DNA of 64,000 bases, taken from assembly GCF_035194505.1 (NCBI RefSeq), contig NZ_CP136573.1, forward strand, positions 2,095,001 through 2,159,000, written 5' to 3'. Source of the DNA: Erythrobacter sp. (GTDB lineage Bacteria > Pseudomonadota > Alphaproteobacteria > Sphingomonadales > Sphingomonadaceae). The stretch's first letter is position 1, and every line of letters starts with the position of its first letter. The notes beneath the pieces are model-generated. The model saw only the letters and a program-made list of their open reading frames with translations, searched no databases and had not been told where the DNA came from. Position numbers and translations under genes: made by a program. This document shows positions 14,224 through 22,916 of this stretch, one piece after another.

Positions 14224-15507
14224 ATGAAGAAGATCAAGCAGCTGCTCTCGCAGATAGCCCGGAATATCTCCGGAAACGCTCTCGTCCTCGTGGCAGCCGG
14301 CATGCCGGTGCTGGTCGGCGGAGCGGGCTTCGCGGTCGATGTGGCCCAGTGGTATATGTGGAAGCGCGAACTGCAATATGCGGTCGACCAGGCGGCCTAT
14401 GCCGGTGCCTGGGCGCGCGCCAATCCCACCAGCGAAAACACCTACGCCACCCGTGCGCAGCAGGAATATGACGCCAACGTCTCGAAGGTGGTCGCCTTCG
14501 ACACCGCGCCGGTGATCGCGATCGCCAATTACGGCAACGGCACCCAGAACTCCGTCGTCGTCACATCGAGCGCCACGCGCCGCCTGCCCTTCAGCAGCTT
14601 CCTGACCGGCGCCGCGGCGACCATCACCGCCCGCGCCCAGGCCAGCTTCCGCGCTGGCGAGGACTACAACGCCTGCCTCATCTCGCTGCGCAACAGCGGC
14701 ACCGGCACCAGCATCGGCGGCAATGCCGAGGTGCGCGCGCGCTGCGGCCTTGCCGCACTGTCCTGCGACGAGGACGCTATTGTGATTGATGGCTCGGCCA
14801 CCGTGGTGACCGATTCGATCGCCGCCTGCGGCACGGTCAGCTCCACCGATCCGGATCATGAGGACATCATCGTCGAGGACGTGATCGGCCTGCGCGATGC
14901 CTATGCCTCGCTGGTGCCGCCGGTGAACAACACCCCGCGCTCTGTCACATGCACGGGCCGCGGCCAGAACCGTCAGGCCTCGCTGCTGCCGGGCACCTAC
15001 AGCAGCCTCGTGATCAGCTGCAACACTGTGCTGGCGCGCGGGATCTATGTGATCAACGGCGGCCTGCTCGATCTCACCTTCAACGCATCCATGGTCGGCA
15101 ACGGCGTGATGTTCGTGCTGCGCAACGGCGCGCAGATGCGGCTGGGCGGCATGGGCAATGCCAATGCGATCAACCTCACCCCGATGGTGGCGGCCGACTT
15201 TGCCGGCACACCCTATGCCAGCCAGGCGGCGAACCTTGCCGGTATTCTCGTGTTCGAGGATCGCAACAACAATCCCAGCGGTGACCACATCTTCAACGGC
15301 AATTCGAACTCGCTGATCGAAGGGCTGATCTATCTGCCCGACGGCAACCTGCGCGTGAACGGCACGGCTGACGTGGCGGCGCAGTGCCTGCAGATCTCGG
15401 CCTATACGATCGATATCCGGGGCGGGGCTTTCCTCGAAACCCTGTGCCCGATCAGCCAGACCACCAGCGCCGGCACCTCGGTCGCTGACGTGAGGCTGGT
15501 GGCATGA
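14224..15507 (+). CDS. TadG-like Flp pilus assembly protein
   Basis: 427 aa. The N-terminus (KQLLSQIARNISGNALVLVA and on) is the TadE/TadG-like segment: a short basic lead, then a hydrophobic helix (about 17-40) ending in DVAQWYMWKRELQYAVDQAA. The remainder is a large exported domain with CxxC-type cysteines and beta-rich repeats. TadG proteins are pseudopilin-like components of the Tad/Flp machine, anchored in the inner membrane with the bulk outside. The two downstream genes encode TadE-like proteins and each start overlaps the preceding stop by 4 bases, so the three are made together. The core tad secretion ATPases are not in this window. Confidence 0.8.
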   Translation: MKKIKQLLSQIARNISGNALVLVAAGMPVLVGGAGFAVDVAQWYMWKRELQYAVDQAAYAGAWARANPTSENTYATRAQQEYDANVSKVVAFDTAPVIAIANYGNGTQNSVVVTSSATRRLPFSSFLTGAAATITARAQASFRAGEDYNACLISLRNSGTGTSIGGNAEVRARCGLAALSCDEDAIVIDGSATVVTDSIAACGTVSSTDPDHEDIIVEDVIGLRDAYASLVPPVNNTPRSVTCTGRGQNRQASLLPGTYSSLVISCNTVLARGIYVINGGLLDLTFNASMVGNGVMFVLRNGAQMRLGGMGNANAINLTPMVAADFAGTPYASQAANLAGILVFEDRNNNPSGDHIFNGNSNSLIEGLIYLPDGNLRVNGTADVAAQCLQISAYTIDIRGGAFLETLCPISQTTSAGTSVADVRLVA

Positions 15508-15962
15508 TGGGCCGCGCCATGCTTCGCCGCCTGCTGCGGGACGCCCGTGCTTCGATGGCGATCGAGACCGCGATCGTCGCGCCGACGCTGATCATGATGA
15601 CCTTGGGCGCCTTCGAGGTCAGCACCATGGTGGCGCGCCAGCAGGAATTGCAGACCGCCGCCAACGAAGCGGCGATCATCGCAGTCGCCACCAATCGCGG
15701 GGCATCTGTGACGCCGGACCAGCTGGCGGCGATCATCCGCTCCTCGGTCGATGTCAACGCCAACCAGCTGACCATCAGCCAGCGCTTCCGCTGCGGCACC
15801 AGCGCCCAGCTGGTGACGGCGCGCAGCAGCTGCACCACCGGGCAAGCGGTCTCGACCTACATGACCATTTCGATCACGGACCAGCATGAGCCGATCTGGC
15901 ATGCCTACGGCCTCGGTCGGGCGATCAATTTCTCGGTCCAGCGCACGGTGCAGGTGTCGTGA
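15504..15962 (+). CDS. TadE-like pseudopilin
   Basis: 152 aa. A basic start (RRLLRDARASMAIETAIVAP) leads into a hydrophobic helix; the A-I-E-T-A pattern with Glu shortly after the Arg-rich lead is typical of TadE pseudopilins cleaved by a TadV-type prepilin peptidase. The exported domain contains two Cys (about 94 and 111). It overlaps tadG by 4 bp and the next TadE gene by 4 bp. Confidence 0.8.
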   Translation: MMGRAMLRRLLRDARASMAIETAIVAPTLIMMTLGAFEVSTMVARQQELQTAANEAAIIAVATNRGASVTPDQLAAIIRSSVDVNANQLTISQRFRCGTSAQLVTARSSCTTGQAVSTYMTISITDQHEPIWHAYGLGRAINFSVQRTVQVS

Positions 15963-16399
15963 TGGCCCACCGCCCGGTGTTTTCGGCCCTGCTGCGCGAT
16001 GAACGCGGTTCGATGGTGGTCGAATTCGGATTGCTGGCGCCGGTGTTCCTGATGCTGGTGTTCGGGATGCTGCAGGTCGCCTTCTACATGCAGCACCTCA
16101 ACGCGGTGCAATCGCTCGCCTCCGACGGCGCGCGTTTTGTGATGATCGAATACCAGAAGAACAATCCGCTCAGTAACGACCAGATCCGCGAAGTGCTGCT
16201 GTCCCGTGCGACCAGCCAGCAATATCTGCTCGACACCGACCGGGTGCAGATCACCGTCGACCGGTCGGGCGCGAGCCGCGTGACCGGCGCGACCGAGATC
16301 GATCTGACCGTCAACTACACGCTCGAGAACTTCATTCCCGGCGTCACGCTGCCGCTGTCGGTGATCAGCTACACGCGCTCGGTCTGGGTCGTCACCTAG
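15959..16399 (+). CDS. TadE-like pseudopilin
   Basis: 146 aa from GTG 15959 (ATG 15962 is equally possible). The N-terminus has LRDERGSMVVEFGLLAPVFL, the canonical TadE pattern with conserved Glu after the cleavage region and a hydrophobic helix to about residue 45. It is the third gene of the tadG-tadE-tadE operon and converges on the LacI gene with a 9-base gap. A two-TadE set could make a heterodimeric minor pseudopilin; that is inference. Confidence 0.82.
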   Translation: MMAHRPVFSALLRDERGSMVVEFGLLAPVFLMLVFGMLQVAFYMQHLNAVQSLASDGARFVMIEYQKNNPLSNDQIREVLLSRATSQQYLLDTDRVQITVDRSGASRVTGATEIDLTVNYTLENFIPGVTLPLSVISYTRSVWVVT

Positions 16400-16408
16400 C
16401 GCGGTCTG

Positions 16409-17434
16409 TCAGATCCCCCGCGGCGCGCGGGCGAGGCTGGCGCGTTCGATCAGTTCGAGTGACGGAGGCGGCGGGAGCGCGGCCTCGCCGGGCGTCTCGG
16501 CCTTCGCGATCAGGCGGGTGCAGGCCGCAGCGAACAGCGTGCCTGCCGGCATGTGCAGCGCGGCCAGCGGCGGCTGGCAGGCGGCGAGCGCCGGATCATC
16601 TTCCAGACTGACGAGCGAGAGCGCCTGCGGCACGGCAATTCGCAGGCTCGCCGCGACATGCAGCACGGCGAGCGCGTTTGCGGCCCTTTCGGTGATGATC
16701 GCGGTCGGCCGGATGGTCGGCACCAGCCATGCCCGTGCCAGCTCCAGCGTCGCACCGAGATCGGCGGCGACATCGGCGGTGAAGTGGTGATGCGCGCGGC
16801 TGCCGTTATCGGCCATGACGCGGCGGTATCCGGCAAGGTTGGCCTGGCTCACCGCCGGATCGCCTGCGCCTGCGATAAAGCCGATCTGGCGGTGGCCCAA
16901 TGCCATGAGGTGCCGCGCCGCCGCCTCGCCCGGATTGCCGGCCACCACGCTCGCACCCGTGCCGGAAAGCGTCTCGCGCCGGAGGTTCCGGCTCTCTACC
17001 AGCGCCGCCAGATCGCGCCGCCGGTCAAGCGGGGGGAGCAGGATCACGCCTTCGGGCTCCAGCGCGCCGATCGCTGCGGCAAGCTGCGCCACCCCTGCCG
17101 CCGCCTCGGTTTCGGCGGGCAATTGTTCGAAGATCAGGCGGTAGCCATGGGCGTTGCAGGCGGTGGTCCCCGCCAGCAGCAGCTGACCCAGTGGCTGGGC
17201 TGCGGGCAGGCCTTCAGCCGGAGCGGCAAAGACGGCGAGCAGGATGCGGCTGCGCCCGCCCGCCATGCTGCGCGCGGCCGCGCTCGGCACCCAGCCCAGC
17301 GCGGCAATGGCGGCCTCGACCCGCGCCTTGGCCTCTGGGCTGACCCGCGGACTGCGGTTGATGACGCGCGACACGGTCTGGCGCGAAACGGCTGCCGCGC
17401 TGGCCACGTCCTCGATGGTGATGCCTCGTCCCAC
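16409..17434 (-). CDS. LacI-family transcriptional regulator
   Basis: 341 aa from a GTG at 17434, preceded by GGAAGAGAG; this gives the usual LacI length, although the frame stays open much further upstream. The helix-turn-helix is TIEDVASAAAVSRQTVSRVI (about 5-25) with the hinge helix PSAAARSMAGG. The rest is a periplasmic-binding-protein-like sugar domain (HLMALGHRQIGFIAGAGDPA, then ALSLVSLEDDPALAA). It should repress target operons until a small ligand binds. No sugar catabolic genes are adjacent: upstream is the divergent DAG-kinase-like gene (216-base gap). The ligand cannot be read from sequence. Confidence 0.9.
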   Translation of the reverse strand: MGRGITIEDVASAAAVSRQTVSRVINRSPRVSPEAKARVEAAIAALGWVPSAAARSMAGGRSRILLAVFAAPAEGLPAAQPLGQLLLAGTTACNAHGYRLIFEQLPAETEAAAGVAQLAAAIGALEPEGVILLPPLDRRRDLAALVESRNLRRETLSGTGASVVAGNPGEAAARHLMALGHRQIGFIAGAGDPAVSQANLAGYRRVMADNGSRAHHHFTADVAADLGATLELARAWLVPTIRPTAIITERAANALAVLHVAASLRIAVPQALSLVSLEDDPALAACQPPLAALHMPAGTLFAAACTRLIAKAETPGEAALPPPPSLELIERASLARAPRGI

Positions 17435-17650
17435 CGGCGCTCTCTTCCGCTTGTTCTGCTTGTGCGACCGCAGGGCCTTGTGGCCGTTGCAGATGTGACA
17501 ATGATGACAATGTGAGCGATCACGCAAGCAAATTCTTGTGCGGCCTCGCCCGTTCATCTCCGGCACAGGGCGGCGCTGCCACAGGGCGCCCGGCCCCTTG
17601 CGTGCAACATCGCAGTGGAAGTTTGAGGGCGGGGTTACTATAGGACGCTC

Positions 17651-18694
17651 ATGCCGACGCCGATCTACGAGTTTGCGCAGATACCGCGGGTCGATCCCGC
17701 CGATCCGGTGCGCAGTCGCAAGGAGCGGCCGCGTGCGGGCGGCGAGGCGCCGGTGGTCGGCGTGATCTACAACCCGCGCAGCCACCGCAATCTGGGCGCC
17801 GATTTCGACTGCGGCCTGTCGCCCCATGTCCACATCGCCCAGCCCGGTGCGCGCGCGCAATTGCCTGCCGCGCTGGCGGAATTTGCCGCGCGCGGGATCG
17901 ATCTGCTGGTCATCAACGGCGGCGACGGGACAGTGCGCGATGTGCTGACCTGCGGGCGTCCGATCTTCGGCGATGACTGGCCCGCGATCGCGGTGCTGCC
18001 CAAGGGCAAGACCAACGCGCTCACCGTCGATCTCGGCATTCCTGATAACTGGACGCTGCAGGACGCGATCAACGCGCTCGATCACGGCAACCGTGTGTGG
18101 CGCCGCCCGATCGAGATCACCCCGCAGGGCGCGCCCGAGGGCGCGGAATCCGGCGTCTCCGGCTTTATTCTCGGCGCAGGGGCTTTCACCACCGCCACCC
18201 GCGCCGGGCAGAGCGCGCATCGGCTGGGCGCGTTCAACAGCCTCGCCGTCGCGGTAACGGCGGCCTGGGCGCTCACGCAATCGCTGTTTGCGAGCCGTTC
18301 CAACCCGTGGCGGCGCGGCGCGAAGATGCGCATCGGCCTTGGTGCGGGCGATGTCGCGATGGCGCATAGCGGCCACGGCGATCCGGAGATGCGGCAGGTG
18401 CTGTTTGCCTCGACGCTCGAACGCCTGCCCGCGGGCATCCGGCCGTTCGGCTTCCTCAAGAACGGGCTGAAGCTCGTCGCGGTTGACCAGATCTCGCGCC
18501 GCACCACGGCGCTGATCCCGCTGGCGGCGGCGGGCAAGATCCAGTCGGGCCTGCGTGAGCGCGGCATCCACCAGCTCGCCGCGAGCCAGTTCACCCTGTC
18601 GATCGACGATCAGTTCATCCTCGACGGAGAGGCCTTTCCGGCGGGCGACTATCTGGTCGGCCAGGGGCCGGAGCTTGCCTTCGTCAGCCCATGA
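17651..18694 (+). CDS. Diacylglycerol kinase catalytic-fold protein
   Basis: 347 aa. The N-terminal part holds VVGVIYNPRSHRN (about 37) and the nucleotide-binding NGGDGTVRDVL (about 97-107), the hallmark of DAGK/YegS/sphingosine-kinase lipid kinases, then VLPKGKTNALTVDLGI. The C-terminal beta-rich half (ASQFTLSIDDQFILDGEAFP) also fits the fold. It would phosphorylate a membrane lipid with ATP; the substrate is unknown. The next start overlaps its stop by 4 bases, so a coupled function with the nucleotidyltransferase-like product is likely. Confidence 0.82.
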   Translation: MPTPIYEFAQIPRVDPADPVRSRKERPRAGGEAPVVGVIYNPRSHRNLGADFDCGLSPHVHIAQPGARAQLPAALAEFAARGIDLLVINGGDGTVRDVLTCGRPIFGDDWPAIAVLPKGKTNALTVDLGIPDNWTLQDAINALDHGNRVWRRPIEITPQGAPEGAESGVSGFILGAGAFTTATRAGQSAHRLGAFNSLAVAVTAAWALTQSLFASRSNPWRRGAKMRIGLGAGDVAMAHSGHGDPEMRQVLFASTLERLPAGIRPFGFLKNGLKLVAVDQISRRTTALIPLAAAGKIQSGLRERGIHQLAASQFTLSIDDQFILDGEAFPAGDYLVGQGPELAFVSP

Positions 18695-19644
18695 CGGTGG
18701 CTCCCGGCGCGCGGGATAGCGCGCTTCACCAGCGTATTGCGAACCAGCTTGCCGCGCCGGTCGATCCGGCAGTGGCGGGCTTTGCAGCGGCACTCGGCGC
18801 GGCGGCGGGGGCGCGGGCCGTGCTGTTCTACGGATCGAACCTGCGCACCCGCTCGCTCGACGGGGTGCTCGATTTCTATGTCCTGCTGCCCGGCCCCGCT
18901 GCGGACGAGCCCCGGATCTGGCCCACGGTGAGCTATCACGAGCGTCCGCACGCCGACGGCATCACCCTGCGCGCCAAGGTCGCCACCATGCGGCTGGAGA
19001 CCTTCGCCAAGGCGGCGGGGGGCGAATTGACCGAAACCACCATCTGGGCGCGCTTCGTCCAGCCGAGCGGCCTGGTGTGGACCGCGGACGAGACAGCCGG
19101 CGATGACGTCACTGCCGCCATCGCATCGGCCTGCACCACGGCGGCAAGGCTCGCTGCGGCGCTCGGCCCTGACAGCGGCACGGCGGAGGATTACTGGCGC
19201 AGCTTGTTCCGCGCCACCTATGCTGCCGAATTCCGGGTCGAGAAGGGCGGGCGCGAGAACGACATTCTTGCCGTCAACGCCGCGCATTTTGCGGGCCTCC
19301 TGCCGCTGGCGCTGGAGGCGGGCGGGATCCCGCCACGCATGGCGGGCGAGCGCCTGTCGCCCGATCTGCCGCACTGGCAGCGCGGCGTTATCCTCAATTG
19401 GTGGCAGCGCCGCCGCCGGCTTGGCAAGCCGCTCAATCTGCTGCGCCTCGTCAAGGCCAGCACCACCTTCGAAGGCGCGGCGCGCTATGCCGCGTGGAAG
19501 ATTGAGCGGCACACCGGCCTGCCGCTCGAAGTGACGCCGCTCAGTGAACGCTTCCCGCTGCTTGCCGCGCCCCGCGTGCTGTGGGCGCTCTGGCGTCACC
19601 GCCGCGCTAGCTCTGGTACTTCACCTGGATCGCGATCCGGGTGA
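18691..19644 (+). CDS. Putative nucleotidyltransferase-like protein coupled to lipid kinase
   Basis: 317 aa. Residues about 43-70 read AVLFYGSNLRTRSLDGVLDFYVLL: a Gly-Ser followed by spaced acidic residues on a hydrophobic strand is the nucleotidyltransferase-fold signature, and it is reminiscent of Tam41-type CDP-DAG synthases (YGSG motif). If so it would use a phosphatidate made by the kinase next door to form an activated lipid, but the match is weak and the family is uncertain. The gene overlaps its upstream neighbour by 4 bp and converges on, and overlaps by 38 bp, the DUF2141 gene. Confidence 0.5.
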   Translation: MTVAPGARDSALHQRIANQLAAPVDPAVAGFAAALGAAAGARAVLFYGSNLRTRSLDGVLDFYVLLPGPAADEPRIWPTVSYHERPHADGITLRAKVATMRLETFAKAAGGELTETTIWARFVQPSGLVWTADETAGDDVTAAIASACTTAARLAAALGPDSGTAEDYWRSLFRATYAAEFRVEKGGRENDILAVNAAHFAGLLPLALEAGGIPPRMAGERLSPDLPHWQRGVILNWWQRRRRLGKPLNLLRLVKASTTFEGAARYAAWKIERHTGLPLEVTPLSERFPLLAAPRVLWALWRHRRASSGTSPGSRSG

Positions 19645-20122
19645 CGCCCGCTCCGGCAGAAAAGCGCGTCTTGGCGAGATCGGGCGCGCGCGGGATGCCG
19701 AGGAAGGTCTTCACCTCCGGATTGTTCGACATGCCTGCGCCATCGGACGAGAAATCCTTCTCGCGGTTGCCGTTGGCGTCATGCTGGACGACGATCGCGT
19801 AATCGCCTGCTGCGGGCAGCGGCACGCACACGCTCATCGCGCCCTTGCGCGGGGTCGTGTCGATGCGGTGGATGTAGCGGCGGCTTTTCAGCCAGTCGCT
19901 CTCCTTCGCGCGGTAGGTGCGCACGAACAGGTTGCCGCTCGCGGACTTCAGCCCCGTGATCTCCACCCGCACCGCCGGACCCTTGCCCGCCGCGCACAGG
20001 CTCATGTCATTGTCGATCTTGCCCCCGAGCGCCTGCGCGGCCAGCGGGCTGGCACCGGCAAGACCAAGCCCGAGCGCGGCGAGCGCGCCCAGCGGCAGAA
20101 GAGCGGTCATAGCGGCATTCAT
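19607..20122 (-). CDS. DUF2141 exported protein
   Basis: 171 aa from the ATG at 20122 (AGGA about 9 bases upstream). A signal peptide covers residues 1 to about 30, ending ASPLAAQA. The mature part fits DUF2141: a beta strand VRVEITGLKSASGNLFVRTY, YAIVVQHDANGNREKD, and the closing FLGIPRAPDL motif and I-x-I-x-V-x-Y strand. The fold is immunoglobulin-like; the role is unknown and presumably periplasmic. Its 3' end overlaps the opposing gene by 38 bp. Confidence 0.82.
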   Translation of the reverse strand: MNAAMTALLPLGALAALGLGLAGASPLAAQALGGKIDNDMSLCAAGKGPAVRVEITGLKSASGNLFVRTYRAKESDWLKSRRYIHRIDTTPRKGAMSVCVPLPAAGDYAIVVQHDANGNREKDFSSDGAGMSNNPEVKTFLGIPRAPDLAKTRFSAGAGVTRIAIQVKYQS

Positions 20123-20377
20123 CGGCGGATCCTGAGACAATGGTGAGAGAGGCCGGGGCACGGGCGCTGGTTCGGTTTGCGCATGACTATCGCCCTGCTG
20201 GCAGACAAGGGCAATGGCAGGCTCTGGCTGAATTGCGGCTTAATCATGCGAATATCGGCGGATTTGCGCGATCTGGCGGGCCGCCGCCGTGGAAAACGGC
20301 GGTCTGGCGGGTGTCCCCCGATTCGCGCCTCCCGTATTGGAGTTAACACGCCGTCACAAAAGGCCCTGCGCCGCATC

Positions 20378-21040
20378 ATGCCCACGCCGCTGATTTCGCC
20401 CTCGATCCTCTCTGCCGATTTCGCCCGGCTGGGGGAGGAAGTGCGCGCGGTGGATGCAGCCGGTGCCGACTGGATCCATATCGACGTGATGGACGGCCAT
20501 TTCGTGCCGAACATCACCATCGGCCCGGATGTGGTGAAGGCCCTGCGCCCGCACACGACCAAGACCTTCGACGTCCACCTGATGATCTCGCCGGTCGACC
20601 CTTACCTTGAGGCTTTCGCGGCTGCCGGTGCGGACATCATCACCGTCCATCCCGAGGCCGGGCCGCATATCCACCGCACCCTCCAGGCTATCCGCGCATT
20701 GGGCAAGAAGGCGGGCGTGGTGATCAATCCCGGCACGCCGGTCGAGGTGCTCGACAACCTCATGGACATGGTCGATCTGGTGCTGGTGATGAGCGTCAAT
20801 CCCGGCTTCGGCGGGCAGAGCTTCATTCCCTCGCAGCTCGCCAAGATCGCCCGCATCCGCGCGATGATCGAAGCCGAAGGGCGGCCGATCCACCTCGAGG
20901 TTGATGGCGGGGTCAATGCCGAAACCGCGCGCCTGTGTGTCGCGGCAGGGGCTGATGTGCTGGTGGCGGGTTCGGCTACGTTCAAGGGCGGGCCGGACGC
21001 CTATGCTGCCAATATCGCCGCCTTGAAGGGGATAGGGTGA
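20378..21040 (+). CDS. rpe: Ribulose-phosphate 3-epimerase
   Basis: 220 aa, interconverting ribulose 5-phosphate and xylulose 5-phosphate in the pentose phosphate pathway. The ATG at 20378 gives the standard N-terminus ISPSILSADFARLGEEV. Metal and substrate motifs are complete: HIDVMDGHFVPNITIGP, FDVHLMI, MSVNPGFGGQSFI and the phosphate-binding VDGGVNAETARL / VAGSATF. The product is a cytoplasmic TIM barrel. The stop overlaps the start of the heparinase-like gene by 4 bp. Confidence 0.96.
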   Translation: MPTPLISPSILSADFARLGEEVRAVDAAGADWIHIDVMDGHFVPNITIGPDVVKALRPHTTKTFDVHLMISPVDPYLEAFAAAGADIITVHPEAGPHIHRTLQAIRALGKKAGVVINPGTPVEVLDNLMDMVDLVLVMSVNPGFGGQSFIPSQLAKIARIRAMIEAEGRPIHLEVDGGVNAETARLCVAAGADVLVAGSATFKGGPDAYAANIAALKGIG

Positions 21041-22908
21041 TGGCAACGCTGCTGCGCACCCCCGCAGGCCGCCGGGCCGATGCGCTGGTGGAGCGGGTGG
21101 TGGATGTTCCGGTGCTGACGCTGGCCGAAAGCCCTGCGCCTGCGGTTGAAGCGGCGCCCGCACCCCTGTCCGAAGAGCCGGGTCGCGCGCTGGCTCTCAG
21201 CGATGTGATTGCCGCGCCCGCGGGCCCGGGCGAGGCGCTGATCCGCTTTGCCTATCGCCTCGGGATTCCCGGCCACGCCTTGAGCCAGCCCTTCCGCCGT
21301 CCGCAGGCCTTGCGGGTGCTGGCGACCGTCGAAAGTCCCAATCGCGGCGACCGCGCGGCGGGCACGGCCCTTCGCGCCGGGCACTTCCTCGTCCTCGGCG
21401 CACGCCTGCCGATCGCGCAGCTCGATTTCACCGGCTCCGCCCGTCCGGCGCCGGCGCTGGAGCGGGTGCTCCATTCCTTCAGCTGGCTCGCCGATCTCGC
21501 CGCTGCCGCCCAGCGCGCCGACGCGATTCCCGTCGCCGAGCGGATCACCTCGCTGTGGCTCCATGCCCACAAGGAGCCCGGCAAGGGCCCCGCATGGGAG
21601 GTCGAGCACGCAGGCCTGCGCCTCCTCGCCTGGCTGGTCCACGCACCGCTGGTGCTGGCGGGCAATGACAAGAGTTTGAAGTCGCGCATGCTCGCCGCAA
21701 TCGGCGAGACCGCCAGCTGGCTCGACAAGCGCGCGGGCCGCGAGGCGCCGGGGCTGGCGCAGGTGGCGGGCTGGGCGGGGATCGTCGCAGCCGGATTGCT
21801 GCTCCCCCACGGAAAGCCGCGCCGCCTTTATGGCGAGGCGGGCCTCGTCAAGGCGCTGGGCGACATGGTGGGCGAGGATGGCGGCGTGCTGTCGCGCTGC
21901 CCCGCCGCGCAGCTTGAGGCGATCCGCCTGCTGACCGATCTGATCGCCTGTTATGATGCGGTGCGGGTTGCGCCGCCGCCCGCGCTGCAAGTGATGCGCG
22001 AGCTGTTGGTGCCGCCGCTCCTCGCCCTGCGGCACGGCGACGGCGCGCTCGGCAACTGGCAGGGGCAGGCGGCGATCCCGGCAGACCGGGTGAATGCCGT
22101 GATCGAGGCTTCGGGCGTGCGCACCCGTCCGCTCGCCACCGCGCAGGGCTGGGGCTATCAGCGCATCAAGGCGGGCGACACGCTGGTGCAGTTCGATGCC
22201 GCCCCGCCGCCGCGTGCCCGCCATGTGCGCACCGGCTGCGCCTCCACGCTGGCCTTCGAGCTGTCCGACGGCCCGGCGCGGGTGATCGTCAATTGCGGCG
22301 GCGCGGCGCTTGCCGGAGGGCAGGTGCCCGCGCGCATCGGGCAGGGCCTGCGCGCCAGTGCTGCCTTCTCGACGCTGGTGCTCGACAACGCCAATTCCAC
22401 CGCCGTCCTGCTCCACGGCCAGCTCGGCAAGGGGGTCGAGACGGTGGAACTTGAGCGCCGCATGGTCCCCGCCCGCGGCCGCGAGGCGACGCGGATCGAG
22501 GCTGCGCATGATGGCTATGCCGCGCGCTTCGGTCTCACCCACCAGCGCATCCTCACGCTTTCGGCCGACGGCACCGAGCTGGCGGGCGAGGATATCCTCG
22601 TCCCCGCCGCCAAGAACGGCAAGCGCGGCAAGATCGCCTTCGCGATCCGCTTCCACTTGGGGCGCGGGGTCGAGGTGCAGCTTTCGGGCGACAGGCGCGG
22701 GGCAAGTCTGCTGCTGCCTGACGGTCGGCTCTGGCAATTCCGGATGGGCGGCGATAGGGCGGGCGCCGGCGAGATCACCCTGTCTGCCGAGGACAGCCTG
22801 TGGGTCGACGGCGAAGGCCGCCCGCATGCCACCGAGCAGCTGGTGATCGAGGGACTGGCATTGCGCAGCGGGGGACAATTCTCCTGGCTGCTGAAGAAAA
22901 CAGGATAG
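21037..22908 (+). CDS. Heparinase II/III family protein
   Basis: 623 aa. The N-terminal 300 residues form an (alpha/alpha) toroid pattern (WLADLAAAA, WLHAHKEPGKGPAWEVEHAG, LRLLAWLVHAP); the C-terminal half is the beta-sandwich of the Heparinase_II_III family (GYQRIKAGDTLVQFDAAPPP, about 375, then Gly-rich strands). No clear signal peptide is present, so it may act in the cytoplasm or be exported in another way. Its position between rpe and purH is conserved in many alphaproteobacteria. The polysaccharide substrate is unknown. It is 8 bases upstream of purH and probably co-transcribed. Confidence 0.88.
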   Translation: MMATLLRTPAGRRADALVERVVDVPVLTLAESPAPAVEAAPAPLSEEPGRALALSDVIAAPAGPGEALIRFAYRLGIPGHALSQPFRRPQALRVLATVESPNRGDRAAGTALRAGHFLVLGARLPIAQLDFTGSARPAPALERVLHSFSWLADLAAAAQRADAIPVAERITSLWLHAHKEPGKGPAWEVEHAGLRLLAWLVHAPLVLAGNDKSLKSRMLAAIGETASWLDKRAGREAPGLAQVAGWAGIVAAGLLLPHGKPRRLYGEAGLVKALGDMVGEDGGVLSRCPAAQLEAIRLLTDLIACYDAVRVAPPPALQVMRELLVPPLLALRHGDGALGNWQGQAAIPADRVNAVIEASGVRTRPLATAQGWGYQRIKAGDTLVQFDAAPPPRARHVRTGCASTLAFELSDGPARVIVNCGGAALAGGQVPARIGQGLRASAAFSTLVLDNANSTAVLLHGQLGKGVETVELERRMVPARGREATRIEAAHDGYAARFGLTHQRILTLSADGTELAGEDILVPAAKNGKRGKIAFAIRFHLGRGVEVQLSGDRRGASLLLPDGRLWQFRMGGDRAGAGEITLSAEDSLWVDGEGRPHATEQLVIEGLALRSGGQFSWLLKKTG

Positions 22909-22916
22909 ATTCCATC

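Noticed and set aside
17435..18793. An N-terminal extension of the LacI regulator to 794 aa
   Set aside because: The extra part lies opposite the DAG-kinase-like gene, and the GTG at 17434 has a ribosome site and gives the standard family length.
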